A stretch of 47,970 bases of DNA from an uncultured Prevotellaceae bacterium (GCA_902774815.1 CACYJV010000031.1:1-47970), one strand, 5' to 3'; positions 25,201 to 34,599 are shown, numbered from the stretch's first letter. Numbers and translations: made by a program. Notes: generated by a model from the letters alone, not told the origin.

Positions 25201-27337
25201 CCGATTTCTGCTCGTAGCCCTTTGAACCATTGATCTCAAACTGATCCATCTCGTCGGTATCAATGCCATAGTTGCTGTAGCCGTGGTTTTTATTGTTGGG
25301 CTCACGTAGGTTGAACATGAACATGTACTGGCCGTTGATGAAGATATGGGCCGGCTGCACCGACTGACAGTCGACGTTGAAACCACTGGTCAGGATGATT
25401 TCGTGGATGGCAGCATCTTTGATGCGTCCGTGGTTGTCGTTGCCGCCGTTGCGTACTTGCAACGTTTTGTTCTTGATGTAGGGTTTCTCCTCGAAGAAGG
25501 GGTAGGGAAGGAAGTTCTTTCCCTCGTATTGCTTGGCACCTTTCAGGCGGAAGGAGCCTGCCGGGCTGAAGTGCCGGCTCCATCCACCACACACTTCAAA
25601 GTCACATTCCTGGTTAAGGGCTGTCTCGTAGCCACTGCCATCAGCGGCAGGTACAAGATATTCGAAGTTGACGGGACGTTCCCATCCTCGGTTTTTGTTG
25701 CTCGAATCCTTGTGGTTGCCCGATATACCGTTTGTTCCGTCCACGTATGCACCAATTACGTCGTCGTTCAGGTTCTCGTCAGCCGTCACAACTGATACGA
25801 TGGGCAGGTAGTAGTCCTTATCTTTATAAATGTACGTGCGCGTGAGAACGTTACTGGGCAGGTAACCGTCTTGGAAGAGTCGCAGTCGCAGCACCGTGTT
25901 ACTGCTGATGTTGAAGCGACCTGTACTACTGGTAGCTCCATTGGCAAGCGTTGGTGTGGAGCCGTCGGTGGTGTATCGAAGCGTCGCTCCTGCCGGAATG
26001 TTGACATTGGCTGTGAATGATGATGTAAACACGGTCGCATCCTTATCAATGACAGGCATGGGCAGTTGTTCTTGTGCAAAGGTGCTTCCCGTATTGCTGG
26101 CATCGGGCGATGGGGTGGAGGTCCATCCCCATGTGTTGCCGCCGTCGGTGGTGCGAGCATAGCTACATCGCAAAATGGCAGTAGGATATTCCTGTGAAAG
26201 GACCGTCTGGTGATTGGCATTGCTCACGCTGATGACGCCTCCTTCATATTGTAACTTGAAGCTTACCTGCTTGTAAGCCTCGTCACTGAACTGATTGCCA
26301 GTATCGTAGTGGTCGAACCAGATGGTCTTGAAACCTCCAGCAGGCACCATGCCGGCATCTAATGGCATTCGATGGCTATGCCCTACGTTGTCTTCTATAT
26401 AGATGCCAGCCAAGCTGATGGGTGATGAAGTGGGATTATAGAGTTCCATCCATCCACCATAGTTTACGGAGGGATCAATGAACATGTCGATGTTGGCCAC
26501 TTGTATCTCGTTGATGACAAGGCGTTCTGGGTGACTTGCTTCGACCGTAATAGTAGCCTGCGCCGTGAGATCTGAGAAGATGGCCGATGCCGTGATGGTT
26601 GCTCTTCCCGCTTGATTGGCAGTCACCATGCCCTCACTGTTGACAGTGGCAACGCTCTCGTCGCTCGATGTCCATACTACTTGGTTGAAAAGTGCGTCCG
26701 CTGTTGCCACGTCCGCTGTTAGTTGCATGGTCTCGCCAACTACCAGGTTGCCAACCGTGGGATTGATGCTGAGATTGGAAGCATCGCTGGGCATGAATCC
26801 CATGTATGTAAGTTTGATGTTGTCCATTGCCACCCAGTTGGCGTTGGTCGTCGAAAGGGTGCGCAAGCCAATGCATAGTTTTCCTCCTGAACAGAGAAAT
26901 TTCAGGGAGACGTGTTCGGGCAGATGGTTGCCTGTACTCAGCGACAGTGAGTAGTTCACGTCGTTTTCAGCCACAAGCAATGCACCGCTGACGGTTTGGC
27001 CGGTACTTTGGTTACATGCAATCACATCGGCCTCCAGCACATAAGTGCCGTCACTGAGCCCTGAGATGGTCTGAGTAATGCTGCCTGTTCCCAGTCCTTG
27101 GCCATTGGAGCGCCATGCCTCGGCAAATTGGCTGATGCTGACATTGCCGTTGGTATAGGATGATCCCTGATAGCCCTTGTTCTGCGCATTAGGCATGTTG
27201 ACAGTCCATCCGTTGACGTTGCCATTGAACGTGGGATTTGTGATGAGGCTCGTCACGTCGGTTCCTGAACCCGTCTGGGCTTTAGAAAGCGTGAACGAGA
27301 ACAATATGATCGTGAGTAGGAAAGCAAACTTTCTCAT
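22208..27337 (-). CDS. giant secreted CotH-kinase protein with lamin-tail domains
   Basis: About 1709 residues. Domains in order: signal peptide (1-21, ending S-K-A-Q); a carbohydrate-binding-like region (to about 180); BIG2-type Ig-like domain (about 190-265); lamin-tail domain (about 272-390); chitobiase-C-terminal-like repeat (R-Y-T-T-D-G-S-T-P-T, near 460); CotH kinase-like domain (about 520-880, with F-M-D-Q-D-Q-G-F as active-site-like segment); jelly-roll domain; second lamin-tail domain; and a C-terminus ending K-K-V-I-I-K, a T9SS-type sorting tail. The start at 27337 replaces an upstream in-frame ATG because the signal peptide begins there. CotH proteins phosphorylate other proteins; here the partner may be the co-transcribed beta-helix protein. 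That link is inference. Confidence 0.8.
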   Translation of the reverse strand: MRKFAFLLTIILFSFTLSKAQTGSGTDVTSLITNPTFNGNVNGWTVNMPNAQNKGYQGSSYTNGNVSISQFAEAWRSNGQGLGTGSITQTISGLSDGTYVLEADVIACNQSTGQTVSGALLVAENDVNYSLSLSTGNHLPEHVSLKFLCSGGKLCIGLRTLSTTNANWVAMDNIKLTYMGFMPSDASNLSINPTVGNLVVGETMQLTADVATADALFNQVVWTSSDESVATVNSEGMVTANQAGRATITASAIFSDLTAQATITVEASHPERLVINEIQVANIDMFIDPSVNYGGWMELYNPTSSPISLAGIYIEDNVGHSHRMPLDAGMVPAGGFKTIWFDHYDTGNQFSDEAYKQVSFKLQYEGGVISVSNANHQTVLSQEYPTAILRCSYARTTDGGNTWGWTSTPSPDASNTGSTFAQEQLPMPVIDKDATVFTSSFTANVNIPAGATLRYTTDGSTPTLANGATSSTGRFNISSNTVLRLRLFQDGYLPSNVLTRTYIYKDKDYYLPIVSVVTADENLNDDVIGAYVDGTNGISGNHKDSSNKNRGWERPVNFEYLVPAADGSGYETALNQECDFEVCGGWSRHFSPAGSFRLKGAKQYEGKNFLPYPFFEEKPYIKNKTLQVRNGGNDNHGRIKDAAIHEIILTSGFNVDCQSVQPAHIFINGQYMFMFNLREPNNKNHGYSNYGIDTDEMDQFEINGSKGYEQKSGDDIVFRRWMSLAQQLANNPTNDALYQQICQIVDIDEYCNYMAVECYSGCNDWATNSNNIKGYRSRQDGKYHLIFMDQDQGFVTTSMIKNLANSLYDSRYDTGKNFIIDIFLNMLKNETFKKRFIDSFCLVNGSVFEPSRVSEVFATLKNRAGKAMSFDGEEGSMNTSANDLENTINSTNNRNSRMTNLREYFGLNNNSSYALKLSSNISDATFLANGLEIPTGRFDGTFYAPMTLTAKAPAGYRFKGWMIDGAQTVGNLSTVFDTNTPWRYYDQGSLDGKDWKSATYTDTSWQQANAPFGYGNVGMNGTSDYSTTLDYGTDSNQKRPTYYFRKTITLDSAPTADEVYRLTYYADDGFVAYVNGTEIGRYLMDAGTPSYSQYSSTYVGSTAGTGTIDIDGQLLRKGNNVIAIEVHNTSATSSDIYWTAKLSHGTREESSYLSTDEQFDITTLGSNTATLVATYERMPDDELLAAIATPIKVNEVSAGNSIFINDYMKKNDWIELYNNTDDDLNVAGLYLSDDVDDPLKYQIPANTVANTIVLAHGHLTVWADDLSPISKLHTGFKLSNADGQMVVATASDDFVSANADYFTKHPALTDFADALFYGTHKGDQSVGRYPDGGNTFYRMSRPTIEACNTLLTTDVATGIDEGVMETGEPTFVLDLAKGWNWMSHPMAENLSVNYFKDFASYIQGQTLEAYYSDEQESMAGLLKTLTAGQMYKVEMNEAHTYTFTKRLPLSPAPVALQPGWNWIGYPLAGQQTIAAALAGSKVDEGDVLMGQSGFATYSATDGWVGTLSSLAAGHGYMYKTSSTKSLHFTRSANNVRLKKPRRVEEQPMNSASRYDYPEVMAVIGVLTCNGDVVPAEQFRIEAYVDGECRGKSEVAGGKLFLTIYGEGGEHLSFVAVDELGNVSDVSEKLTFNADLTGTLTNPFAFTLEAGTVDQIVLPDHMTTENASDLHLQGFFTLSGLYAGQRADALRPGLYIQRFHQGFSKKVIIK

Positions 27338-27393
27338 GATGGTTTCTGTTGGTTTCGTTGGTTGTAGAAGATAGAGTATCTCTATTTTTGGCT

Positions 27394-27428
27394 GCAAAGT
27401 TAAAACAAAAAATTGAGTTTCTTGCAAA
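27394..27428 (-). promoter_or_regulatory. promoter of the CotH operon
   Basis: Minus-strand TAACTTTGC (plus 27394-27402) with TTTG (plus 27425-27428) 22 bases upstream. It lies 57 bases before the CotH start codon. Confidence 0.7.
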
Positions 27429-27455
27429 GATTTCCTTTTTTTGTTATAACTTTGC
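27422..27455 (+). promoter_or_regulatory. promoter of the endonuclease gene
   Basis: TTGC at 27422-27425 and TAACTTTGC at 27447-27455. It overlaps the divergent CotH promoter, so the two genes may be controlled together. Confidence 0.7.
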
Positions 27456-27486
27456 AGACGAAATAAACAAAGGAAAAGATTTGACA

Positions 27487-29223
27487 ATGAAAAAACGAAT
27501 ACTGACTACACTGACGATGTTTGCGCTCATCTGTTCAGTAGTATGTGCACAAGCTCCTAACAACACAGGCACTTACTATATGAATGCCGATGGAAAGAAA
27601 GGACAAGCACTGAAGACGGCGATGTTCAACATCATCAAGATAACTCAAGCTGGATGGAGCTATGACGGTTTGAAGACGGCTTATAAAACGACCGATATGC
27701 GTCCGGATGGTTATCTGCGTGACTGGTATTCGAACACGACGAGCTATGTTCCTGGTTCAAACTGTGCTGGCAGTTATGAAAAGGAGGGCGATGGCTACAA
27801 TCGTGAACACCTTGTTCCTCAGTCTTGGTTCTCAAAGCGGGATCCTATGCGATGCGATATTTTTCATGTTGTTCCCACCGATGCCAAGATTAATGGTATG
27901 AGAGCCGACTTACCGCTTGGTGAGGTTGGTACTGTCATTGAAGCTTCAAAAAACAATTACAGCAAAAAGGGCTATGCAAAGAGCGGCCTTGGATACACTG
28001 GTATCGTTTTTGAGCCTAATGATGAGGTAAAAGGTGACATTGCTCGCGCTTATTTCTATATGGTGACTTGCTATGAGGACTCAATCCCTAGATGGAATGC
28101 TGATGGAAATTCAAATGCAACCGCATCATACGTGTTCGATGGTAGTACCTATCCTGGCCTTACCACATGGGTGACGAATATGATGCTTGAATGGTCGGCC
28201 AAAGACCCAGTAGATGCAATTGAAACTGCACGTAACAATGCCATCTATGGCAAACAGCGTAACCGTAACCCCTTCATCGACTATCCTGGTCTTGAACAGT
28301 ACATCTGGGGGTCGAAGCAGACAAAGGCATTCAGCTACAATAATTATGAAGGTGGTGGCGGTACAACCGACAAGCAGGATGTCACGATGACGTTCAGTGC
28401 TACTTCTGTGACTGCTACGCTCGGCCAGGCATTCACGGCACCGACTTTGTCGACGACGCCTTCTGGTTTAGCCGTTGTTTACAGCAGTTCCGACACGAAC
28501 GTGGCCACTGTCAACAGCTCAACGGGGAGCGTGACGATACGATCCAAGGGAACAACAACGATAACTGCCTCATTTGAAGGCAATGACTACTATAATTCTT
28601 CCTCTGCCAGTTATGTCTTGACGGTTGTTGAGTCTGGCGGTCAGCAAGGTGTCTCTGGCACAGAGACTTTCGATTTCCCGAATAATAGTTACGGAATGAC
28701 TCCTTTAAGCGGTAATACGCCAGATTATAATCCAAATCCAACAACAATCAATTCTGGCTCCGTAACGCTTACGATGGTAGGGAACAATTCTTCACGCTAT
28801 TGGAAGACGACATCTTCTTATGAACTGCGTGTGTATAAAGCATGTACGATGACGATTTCTGTTCCGGAAGGTGCAAAGATTAAGGAAATCGTATTTGCAG
28901 GAACTGCTGTGAGCGGTATCCAAAATAATGGTTCTACACTGACGACTTGGAATGGCAGCGCCGAATCTGTGACGTTTACTTTTACGGGTACACAAAAGAT
29001 TAATACGATTGCCGTCACATACGAAAGTGAGCAACAGACAGCGCTTCGTGGCGATGTCAATGGCGATGGCCAAGTGACTATCGCCGATGTGACTGCACTG
29101 GTGAACATCATTCTTGGAAGCCAGGGAGGAGATACGAGTGTGGCCGACTTGAACGGCGACAGCCAGATAACCATTGCTGACGTGACATCACTGGTGAATA
29201 TTATTCTTGGGAAAGGGAAATAA
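27487..29223 (+). CDS. secreted endonuclease I-family nuclease with dockerin
   Basis: A 578-residue exported nuclease. The start at 27487 gives a good signal peptide (residues 1-21); the longer frame has no signal. The endonuclease-I domain (about 20-280) shows N105-R-E-H-L-V-P-Q-S-W-F and D-I-F-H-V-V-P, the beta-beta-alpha-metal active site; the usual H-S/W variant is changed to H-L-V. A BIG-type Ig domain (about 300-385) and a beta-sandwich domain (about 395-505) follow. The C-terminus is a dockerin-type pair (D-V-N-G-D-G-Q-V-T-I-A-D and D-L-N-G-D-S-Q-I-T-I-A-D). It would degrade extracellular DNA or RNA for nutrients. Divergent promoters are shared with the CotH operon. Confidence 0.85.
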   Translation: MKKRILTTLTMFALICSVVCAQAPNNTGTYYMNADGKKGQALKTAMFNIIKITQAGWSYDGLKTAYKTTDMRPDGYLRDWYSNTTSYVPGSNCAGSYEKEGDGYNREHLVPQSWFSKRDPMRCDIFHVVPTDAKINGMRADLPLGEVGTVIEASKNNYSKKGYAKSGLGYTGIVFEPNDEVKGDIARAYFYMVTCYEDSIPRWNADGNSNATASYVFDGSTYPGLTTWVTNMMLEWSAKDPVDAIETARNNAIYGKQRNRNPFIDYPGLEQYIWGSKQTKAFSYNNYEGGGGTTDKQDVTMTFSATSVTATLGQAFTAPTLSTTPSGLAVVYSSSDTNVATVNSSTGSVTIRSKGTTTITASFEGNDYYNSSSASYVLTVVESGGQQGVSGTETFDFPNNSYGMTPLSGNTPDYNPNPTTINSGSVTLTMVGNNSSRYWKTTSSYELRVYKACTMTISVPEGAKIKEIVFAGTAVSGIQNNGSTLTTWNGSAESVTFTFTGTQKINTIAVTYESEQQTALRGDVNGDGQVTIADVTALVNIILGSQGGDTSVADLNGDSQITIADVTSLVNIILGKGK

Positions 29224-29252
29224 CCCTCTTATATTAACATTTTCCAAAAAGT

Positions 29253-29290
29253 AGTAGAATAGTACAAATTATTTGGCTATTCTACTGCTT
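29253..29290 (+). terminator. terminator of the nuclease gene
   Basis: AGTAGAATAG (29253-29262) pairs perfectly with CTATTCTACT (29277-29286), then GCTTTTTC. Its 3' arm lies between the -33 and -7 elements of the next promoter, so the two sites overlap. Confidence 0.75.
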
Positions 29291-29304
29291 TTTCTTATCT
29301 TTGC
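29272..29304 (+). promoter_or_regulatory. promoter of the GH127 gene
   Basis: TTTG at 29272-29275 and TATCTTTGC at 29296-29304 with a 20-base spacer, 24 bases before the start codon. The spacing matches the Bacteroidetes consensus. Confidence 0.8.
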
Positions 29305-29327
29305 CTACAAAATAAATAATACGTACG

Positions 29328-32189
29328 ATGAGACGCTTCATAGTTTTTGCTTCGTTCCTAATGGGCTGTGTCGCTGCATGGAGTCAGGACACACGTCTCG
29401 TGTTGCATAAGATCGTTCATGTTGACGATGTGAAGGTAACAACCATGGCAGGTACTGCTCCCCAGTTGCCCTATCAGTTGTGGGTCGACTACAAGGATGG
29501 CTCGGGTGAGTGGCGTACAGTTCGCTGGATGAATGCCTTGGCCGATGAGGAGAAGGCTGAGGCCGATGCCTCAGTGACACCTGCAGGAACAACCTACGAC
29601 GTGGCAGGCTATGTAGTGGGCGATAATGCCACACAGGGCGGCTATCCGGTGATTGCCCATGTGGAGGTGGTCGAGGTTGACGGTCAAGGCAATTCCCTCA
29701 TTTCCGGAAGTCCACAGTTGGTTGCCGAGCCGCTGCCTCTCGACAAGGTGTCGCTGACGGGTACGAACCGCCTGACCGCTAATCGCGATATGGACATCGA
29801 TCATTTGCTCTCACTCGATGTTCGCCAGCAACTCTACAACTATCACGACACCTACGGTTTACCTACCGATGGCTATCCTGAAGCCGATGGTTGGGATTCG
29901 CCCACAACCAAGCTGAAAGGACATGGTACGGGCCACTATATGTCGGCTTTGGCTATGGCGTTTGCCAGCTGTTCAGATGAAGGGAAGCGCCAGCAGTTGC
30001 GCGACCGTATCCGTCTGATGGTCGACGAGCTACGTGCCTGTCAGGAGCGTACATTCGTATGGAGTGATTCGCTGGGCCGATATTTCGAGGCTCGTGATCT
30101 GGCTCCAGAGGAAGAGCTACGTCAGTTGAAGGGAACATGGGCTGCCTTCGACCGCTACAAGCAAGACTACCGTCACTATGGCTATGGCTACCTGAACGCC
30201 ATTCCTGCCCAGCACTGCGCATTGATTGAGATGTACCGTGCCTACAACAACGAAGATTGGGTGTGGGCTCCTTACTACACCGTTCACAAGCAACTTGCCG
30301 GACTCATCGACATTGCCAACTATGTCGATGACAAGGAAATAGCCGCCAAGGCTCTGCTCATTGCCAAGGACATGGGACTCTGGGTGTGGAACCGTCTGAC
30401 CTATCGCACCTTCGTCTCGAAAGAAGGAACGCAGGAGCAACGCCGCAGCCGTCCTGGCAACCGTTATGAAATGTGGAACATGTACATCGCCGGTGAGGTG
30501 GGTGGCATGGCTGAGGCTCTGTCGCGTCTTTCCGAGATGGTAAGCGATATGACCGATAAGTTGCATTTGTTGCAAGCAGCCACCTATTTTGACAGTCCCG
30601 CCTTTTTCGATCCGTTGTCGAAGAATGTCGATGCCATCCGCACGCGTCATGCCAATCAACACATTCCAATGGTGACAGGAGCATTGCGCATACACCGTGC
30701 TTCTCAGCAATCACCGCTCACGTCAGGGCTCTTGCCACAATCCTTCCAGTCCTCACCTCTTTATTACTATCATGTTGCCCAGAACTTCTGGACGATGGTG
30801 CAAGGCCGCTATCGCTATGCCATGGGTGGAGTAGGCAATGGCGAGATGTTCCGCCAGCCCTATACACAGATGCTCTCGATGGCTACCAACAACGATCCTA
30901 CGCTCAACGAGACCTGCTGTGCTTATAACCTGGCCAAGCTTACGAAGGATCTGAACTGTTTCAATCCTGACGATGCACGTTACATGGATTACTATGAGCG
31001 TGTGCTTTACAACCAGCTCATCGGTTCACTCCATCAGCACAACTATGCAGTACTCTATCAGTATGCCGTTGGCCTGAATGCCTCGAAGCCTTGGGGCAAC
31101 GAGACACCTCAGAGCACTTGTTGCGGAGGTACAGGTGCCGAGAACCACGTGAAGTATCAGGAAGCTGCCTATTTCGTGTCGAAGGGGGCATCTGAACCTA
31201 CCATTTGGGTGGCGCTCTATCTTCCTACTACGGCACGCTGGGATGCCATGGGCATCACCTTACAGCAGGAGTGTGAATGGCCTGCCGAGAAAAGTGTCAT
31301 CAAAGTTGTCGAAGGAAAGGGGCGCTTTGCCATGAAGTTGCGTGTGCCTTATTGGGCAACAGAAGGTTTTGATGTTAAGTTGAACGGAAAGTCGATAGCT
31401 GCTCATTATCAACCATGTAGCTATGTAGAGATACCTCTTCGCAAATGGTCGAAGAAAGACCTCGTGGAGGTGACGATGCCCTATCGTCAGCATCTCGATT
31501 TCACACCCGATAAGATGGAGATTGACCAACGCCGCACGGCATATGAACCTCGTTGGGCAGCTGCCATTATGGAAGGTCCCCTTGTGATGGCTGCACAGGG
31601 CATCAGCACTTGGGAGGACGCAACGCTTCGCGATGGTCAGGACTTGAGTGGTCTGCGCCTTCTTCCCGACTACGCTGCCGATGAGAACATTACCCATTAC
31701 TTCCGTATCGATGCCCGCGTCGAGCAATCTGCCGCAGGCGGCGAAGCTTCGCTGAAGGTTTTGCGTAGTTTGATGCAGATGGCCAAGAAACGCATGGATG
31801 CACAAGAGGCTTGGAACGCCCTCGTCGTGAAGGTGCCTGAACATGCTCCGTGGGCTCCCTATGGCTATGCCCGCATGGCAGAGCAATACCAGAAGGCTGT
31901 AGGCTTGTTGGCCAATGGCGACAACGGTGCTGAACTCGATAAGACGTCGGCAGCCCTCAATGCCGCTCTGAACACGATGCGCCCGGGTAATCTTGCCGAG
32001 CCGGAAGAGTTGCAACCGTTGGCAGCACTCATGGAGAAGACGCAAGGTACGAATTGGCGTGAGATGAATTCCGAACTACGTCAGGCACTTCGCTATGCCC
32101 AGATGGTCACGAAATACGTGAACGATGGCAGTGGCACGCGCGACATGATTCAACGGGCTGTGAGTCAGTTGGAACCTCTCGTGAAATAG
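29328..32189 (+). CDS. GH127-type beta-L-arabinofuranosidase
   Basis: A 953-residue secreted glycosidase that releases beta-L-arabinofuranose from glycoproteins or plant glycans. Signal peptide 1-19. N-terminal extra domain to about 145, then the (alpha/alpha)6 barrel. The catalytic and zinc-binding set is visible: E528-T-C530 in N-E-T-C-C-A-Y-N and the pair C598-C599 in T-C-C-G-G-T-G, corresponding to the Glu-Cys and Cys-Cys zinc ligands of HypBA1, with the first Cys of the pair as nucleophile. A beta-sandwich and a C-terminal helical extension (about 800-953) follow. GH146 is the close alternative. It is followed by a GH43 gene and both are exported, fitting arabinan or arabinogalactan use. 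Confidence 0.85.
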   Translation: MRRFIVFASFLMGCVAAWSQDTRLVLHKIVHVDDVKVTTMAGTAPQLPYQLWVDYKDGSGEWRTVRWMNALADEEKAEADASVTPAGTTYDVAGYVVGDNATQGGYPVIAHVEVVEVDGQGNSLISGSPQLVAEPLPLDKVSLTGTNRLTANRDMDIDHLLSLDVRQQLYNYHDTYGLPTDGYPEADGWDSPTTKLKGHGTGHYMSALAMAFASCSDEGKRQQLRDRIRLMVDELRACQERTFVWSDSLGRYFEARDLAPEEELRQLKGTWAAFDRYKQDYRHYGYGYLNAIPAQHCALIEMYRAYNNEDWVWAPYYTVHKQLAGLIDIANYVDDKEIAAKALLIAKDMGLWVWNRLTYRTFVSKEGTQEQRRSRPGNRYEMWNMYIAGEVGGMAEALSRLSEMVSDMTDKLHLLQAATYFDSPAFFDPLSKNVDAIRTRHANQHIPMVTGALRIHRASQQSPLTSGLLPQSFQSSPLYYYHVAQNFWTMVQGRYRYAMGGVGNGEMFRQPYTQMLSMATNNDPTLNETCCAYNLAKLTKDLNCFNPDDARYMDYYERVLYNQLIGSLHQHNYAVLYQYAVGLNASKPWGNETPQSTCCGGTGAENHVKYQEAAYFVSKGASEPTIWVALYLPTTARWDAMGITLQQECEWPAEKSVIKVVEGKGRFAMKLRVPYWATEGFDVKLNGKSIAAHYQPCSYVEIPLRKWSKKDLVEVTMPYRQHLDFTPDKMEIDQRRTAYEPRWAAAIMEGPLVMAAQGISTWEDATLRDGQDLSGLRLLPDYAADENITHYFRIDARVEQSAAGGEASLKVLRSLMQMAKKRMDAQEAWNALVVKVPEHAPWAPYGYARMAEQYQKAVGLLANGDNGAELDKTSAALNAALNTMRPGNLAEPEELQPLAALMEKTQGTNWREMNSELRQALRYAQMVTKYVNDGSGTRDMIQRAVSQLEPLVK

Positions 32190-32319
32190 GTAAGGTATAG
32201 AGAAAAATCCTGACAATTAGTGATTGGTAGTCGAATAATGGTATAGGGACATCGTTGAGGCTTTTTGCAAAAAAAAGTCATTTTTTACTCAAAAGAAGTG
32301 CTCTTTCAATTATTTTATG

Positions 32320-32328
32320 TATATTTGC
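32320..32328 (+). promoter_or_regulatory. -7 element of the GH43 gene
   Basis: TATATTTGC, 38 bases before the start codon at 32367. The -33 element is weak. The gap 32190-32342 holds nothing else I can name. Confidence 0.55.
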
Positions 32329-32366
32329 CAGCGAATTACTAATTGAAAAGAGTGAAAATAGTGAAG

Positions 32367-34514
32367 ATGAAACCCCTCCTGCTTGTCGTAGGATTGCTCA
32401 TTTGCATTCTTACGGCAGATGCTCAGTCGTGGACGGCCGACAATGGCAATGGCACGTTTACGAATCCTTTGTTCTATGATGAGTTCAGCGACCCCGACAT
32501 CCTGCGCGTGGGCGACGATTACTATTTGGCTGGTACGACGATGCATGCCGTTCCTGGTCTCGTCATCCTTCATTCGAAGGACCTTGTCAACTGGGAAAAC
32601 ATCTCCTATTGCTTCGACCGCTTTGACTTTACTGAGGATCGTTTCTCGCTGAAGAACCACGAGGAAATCTATGGTCAGGGCATTTGGGCTCCATGCATCC
32701 GCTATGCCAACGGGCAGTTCTACGTGTTCTCGAACGTCAATGGAAAGGGCCTGCAGTGCTATACGGCAAAGGATATCCATGGGCCTTGGACGCATCACAA
32801 CATGAAGGGCAATATCTACGATCTGGGCGTACTCTTCGACGACGATGGGAAGGTTTATGCCATCCATGGCTATGGCGAAGTGAAGTGCACAGAGTTGAAG
32901 GCCGACATGAGTGGCCCCGTAGATGGCACTGAGCGCGTAATTATTCCTGAAGGTAATGGAGTGGGAGAGGGCCATCACATGTACAAGATCGATGGCATGT
33001 ACTACCTCATTTCCACCGACTACCGTCCCAATGGCCGCACGCTTTGTTCACGTTCGAAGTCTATTTGGGGACCCTACGAAACGCGTGTCATCACTGCCGA
33101 CGAGACCTATGGCTACCATGCTGCTTCGCTGACACAGGTGCCGCGAGGCGAGAAGTATCGCATCGGACAAGACGGCACTCAATTCTCACTTGGTCCTCTC
33201 GACAAGAACGCCACGGCCTGCACCAATGCCCATCAAGGCGGCATCGTGCAGTATAAGGACGGCACGTGGTGGGCACTCTTCATGCAAGACTTCCATTCCA
33301 TTGGCCGCACGGTTTGCCTTATGCCCATGACGTGGGTGGATGGTTGGCCAATGGTAGGATTCAAGGGAAATTATGGCCGTGCGCCGCGCACATGGTTCAA
33401 TCCAGGCACAGCCCATGGCTACTATGGTCTTGACGAGCCTGTGGACAGCCCTCATGCTCCTTATGTACGTAGCGAAAGCTTCGACGGCAAGCAGCTCGGC
33501 CGTATATGGCAGTGGAACCACAACCCTGACGACAAGATGTGGAGCCTTCGTGGTGGAAAGTTGCGCCTTGTCAGCATGCCCGCCGAACAGTTGATGTGGG
33601 CTCGCAACACGTTGACGCAGCGCGTTATTGGTCCGAAATCGATAGCAACAGTCGAACTGACCGTGAAAAACCTGAAGGATGGTGATGTCTGCGGCTTGGG
33701 CAATATCAACGTGCCTTGCTCGTGGATAGGTGTGAGCCTCCCCTCAACCCCAACTCGTAAAGGTGAATACGTGTACAGGTTGCGTTGTTTTGAACAGCTG
33801 ACCAACGACACGATCGATATGACGGTTGAATTGCCTAAGGGTAAGATCTGGCTGCGCAGCATTGGCGACTACGACCATGATGAGGCTCAGTATGCTTATT
33901 CCACCGACGGCGTGAACTTCCAGACCGTTGGTCGCATGATGCCATTGAGCTATCAGCTCATCACATTCCAAGGCTCTCGCCATGCCCTGTTCGCTTTCAA
34001 CACGAAGGGTAAGAATGGCGGCTTTGCCGAGTTCGATAATTTCACGGTGGATGAACCCTGTGCCGATCGTTCTGGCAACATCCCCTTCGGTAAGACATTC
34101 CGAATCATCAATAAGGCTACCAATCGTCCAGCCGTCTGCGATCCTCATGGCTTGCTCTACGACACGCATCCCAGAGACCGAAGCGAGCGCACCCGTTTCC
34201 AACTTGTCGATCGTGGACAAGGCCAGGTGTCGTTGAAGTGTGTCGATGGCCGTTATGTGAAGGTCTATGGCGAGGGTCTGGCTGGCGATGTGCGCTTCAC
34301 GGACAATCCTCAAGAGGCAGAGGTGTTCCTCTGGCAGGACTATCTTGACCATGACTTCATGCTTTATTCCCTGAAGAATCATCGCTACATCGGAAAGAGT
34401 CCCACCACAGGCAGTCCATATTCCATGGATTTTGCCGGTCCCGACCCCGCTCGTCGCAATGGTTCCGTCTTCAGGTGGGAGGAGGTTGTCGGCAAAGCCG
34501 AAATTGATAATTGA
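32367..34514 (+). CDS. GH43-family arabinofuranosidase/xylosidase
   Basis: A 715-residue exported glycosidase. The ATG at 32367 starts directly with a signal peptide (MKPLLLVVG...); the TTG at 32343 would add 8 charged residues. The five-bladed propeller (about 20-330) has the catalytic base in F-S-D-P-D-I-L-R, a pKa-modulating Asp in Y-D-L-G-V-L-F-D-D-D-G and the general acid Glu in V-G-E-G-H-H-M. A concanavalin-like C-terminal sandwich (about 335-540) typical of GH43 subfamily 12 follows, then a beta-trefoil-like region (about 560-705). It may cut alpha-L-arabinofuranose or beta-xylose; the family does not decide this. Transcribed after GH127 on the same strand. Confidence 0.85.
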   Translation: MKPLLLVVGLLICILTADAQSWTADNGNGTFTNPLFYDEFSDPDILRVGDDYYLAGTTMHAVPGLVILHSKDLVNWENISYCFDRFDFTEDRFSLKNHEEIYGQGIWAPCIRYANGQFYVFSNVNGKGLQCYTAKDIHGPWTHHNMKGNIYDLGVLFDDDGKVYAIHGYGEVKCTELKADMSGPVDGTERVIIPEGNGVGEGHHMYKIDGMYYLISTDYRPNGRTLCSRSKSIWGPYETRVITADETYGYHAASLTQVPRGEKYRIGQDGTQFSLGPLDKNATACTNAHQGGIVQYKDGTWWALFMQDFHSIGRTVCLMPMTWVDGWPMVGFKGNYGRAPRTWFNPGTAHGYYGLDEPVDSPHAPYVRSESFDGKQLGRIWQWNHNPDDKMWSLRGGKLRLVSMPAEQLMWARNTLTQRVIGPKSIATVELTVKNLKDGDVCGLGNINVPCSWIGVSLPSTPTRKGEYVYRLRCFEQLTNDTIDMTVELPKGKIWLRSIGDYDHDEAQYAYSTDGVNFQTVGRMMPLSYQLITFQGSRHALFAFNTKGKNGGFAEFDNFTVDEPCADRSGNIPFGKTFRIINKATNRPAVCDPHGLLYDTHPRDRSERTRFQLVDRGQGQVSLKCVDGRYVKVYGEGLAGDVRFTDNPQEAEVFLWQDYLDHDFMLYSLKNHRYIGKSPTTGSPYSMDFAGPDPARRNGSVFRWEEVVGKAEIDN

Positions 34515-34530
34515 CAATAGTATCCATCAT

Positions 34531-34587
34531 CACCCAACATTCAACACCCAACATTCAATAGACTCTCAACAATAAACTCTCAACAAT
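34531..34587 (+). repeat. tandem short repeats upstream of pantothenate kinase
   Basis: CACCCAACATTCAA occurs twice in tandem (34531-34544, 34545-34558), then ACTCTCAACAAT twice (34562-34573, 34576-34587). The unit length suggests slippage or a regulatory array; function unknown. Confidence 0.6.
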
Positions 34588-34599
34588 CAACTAATAACG

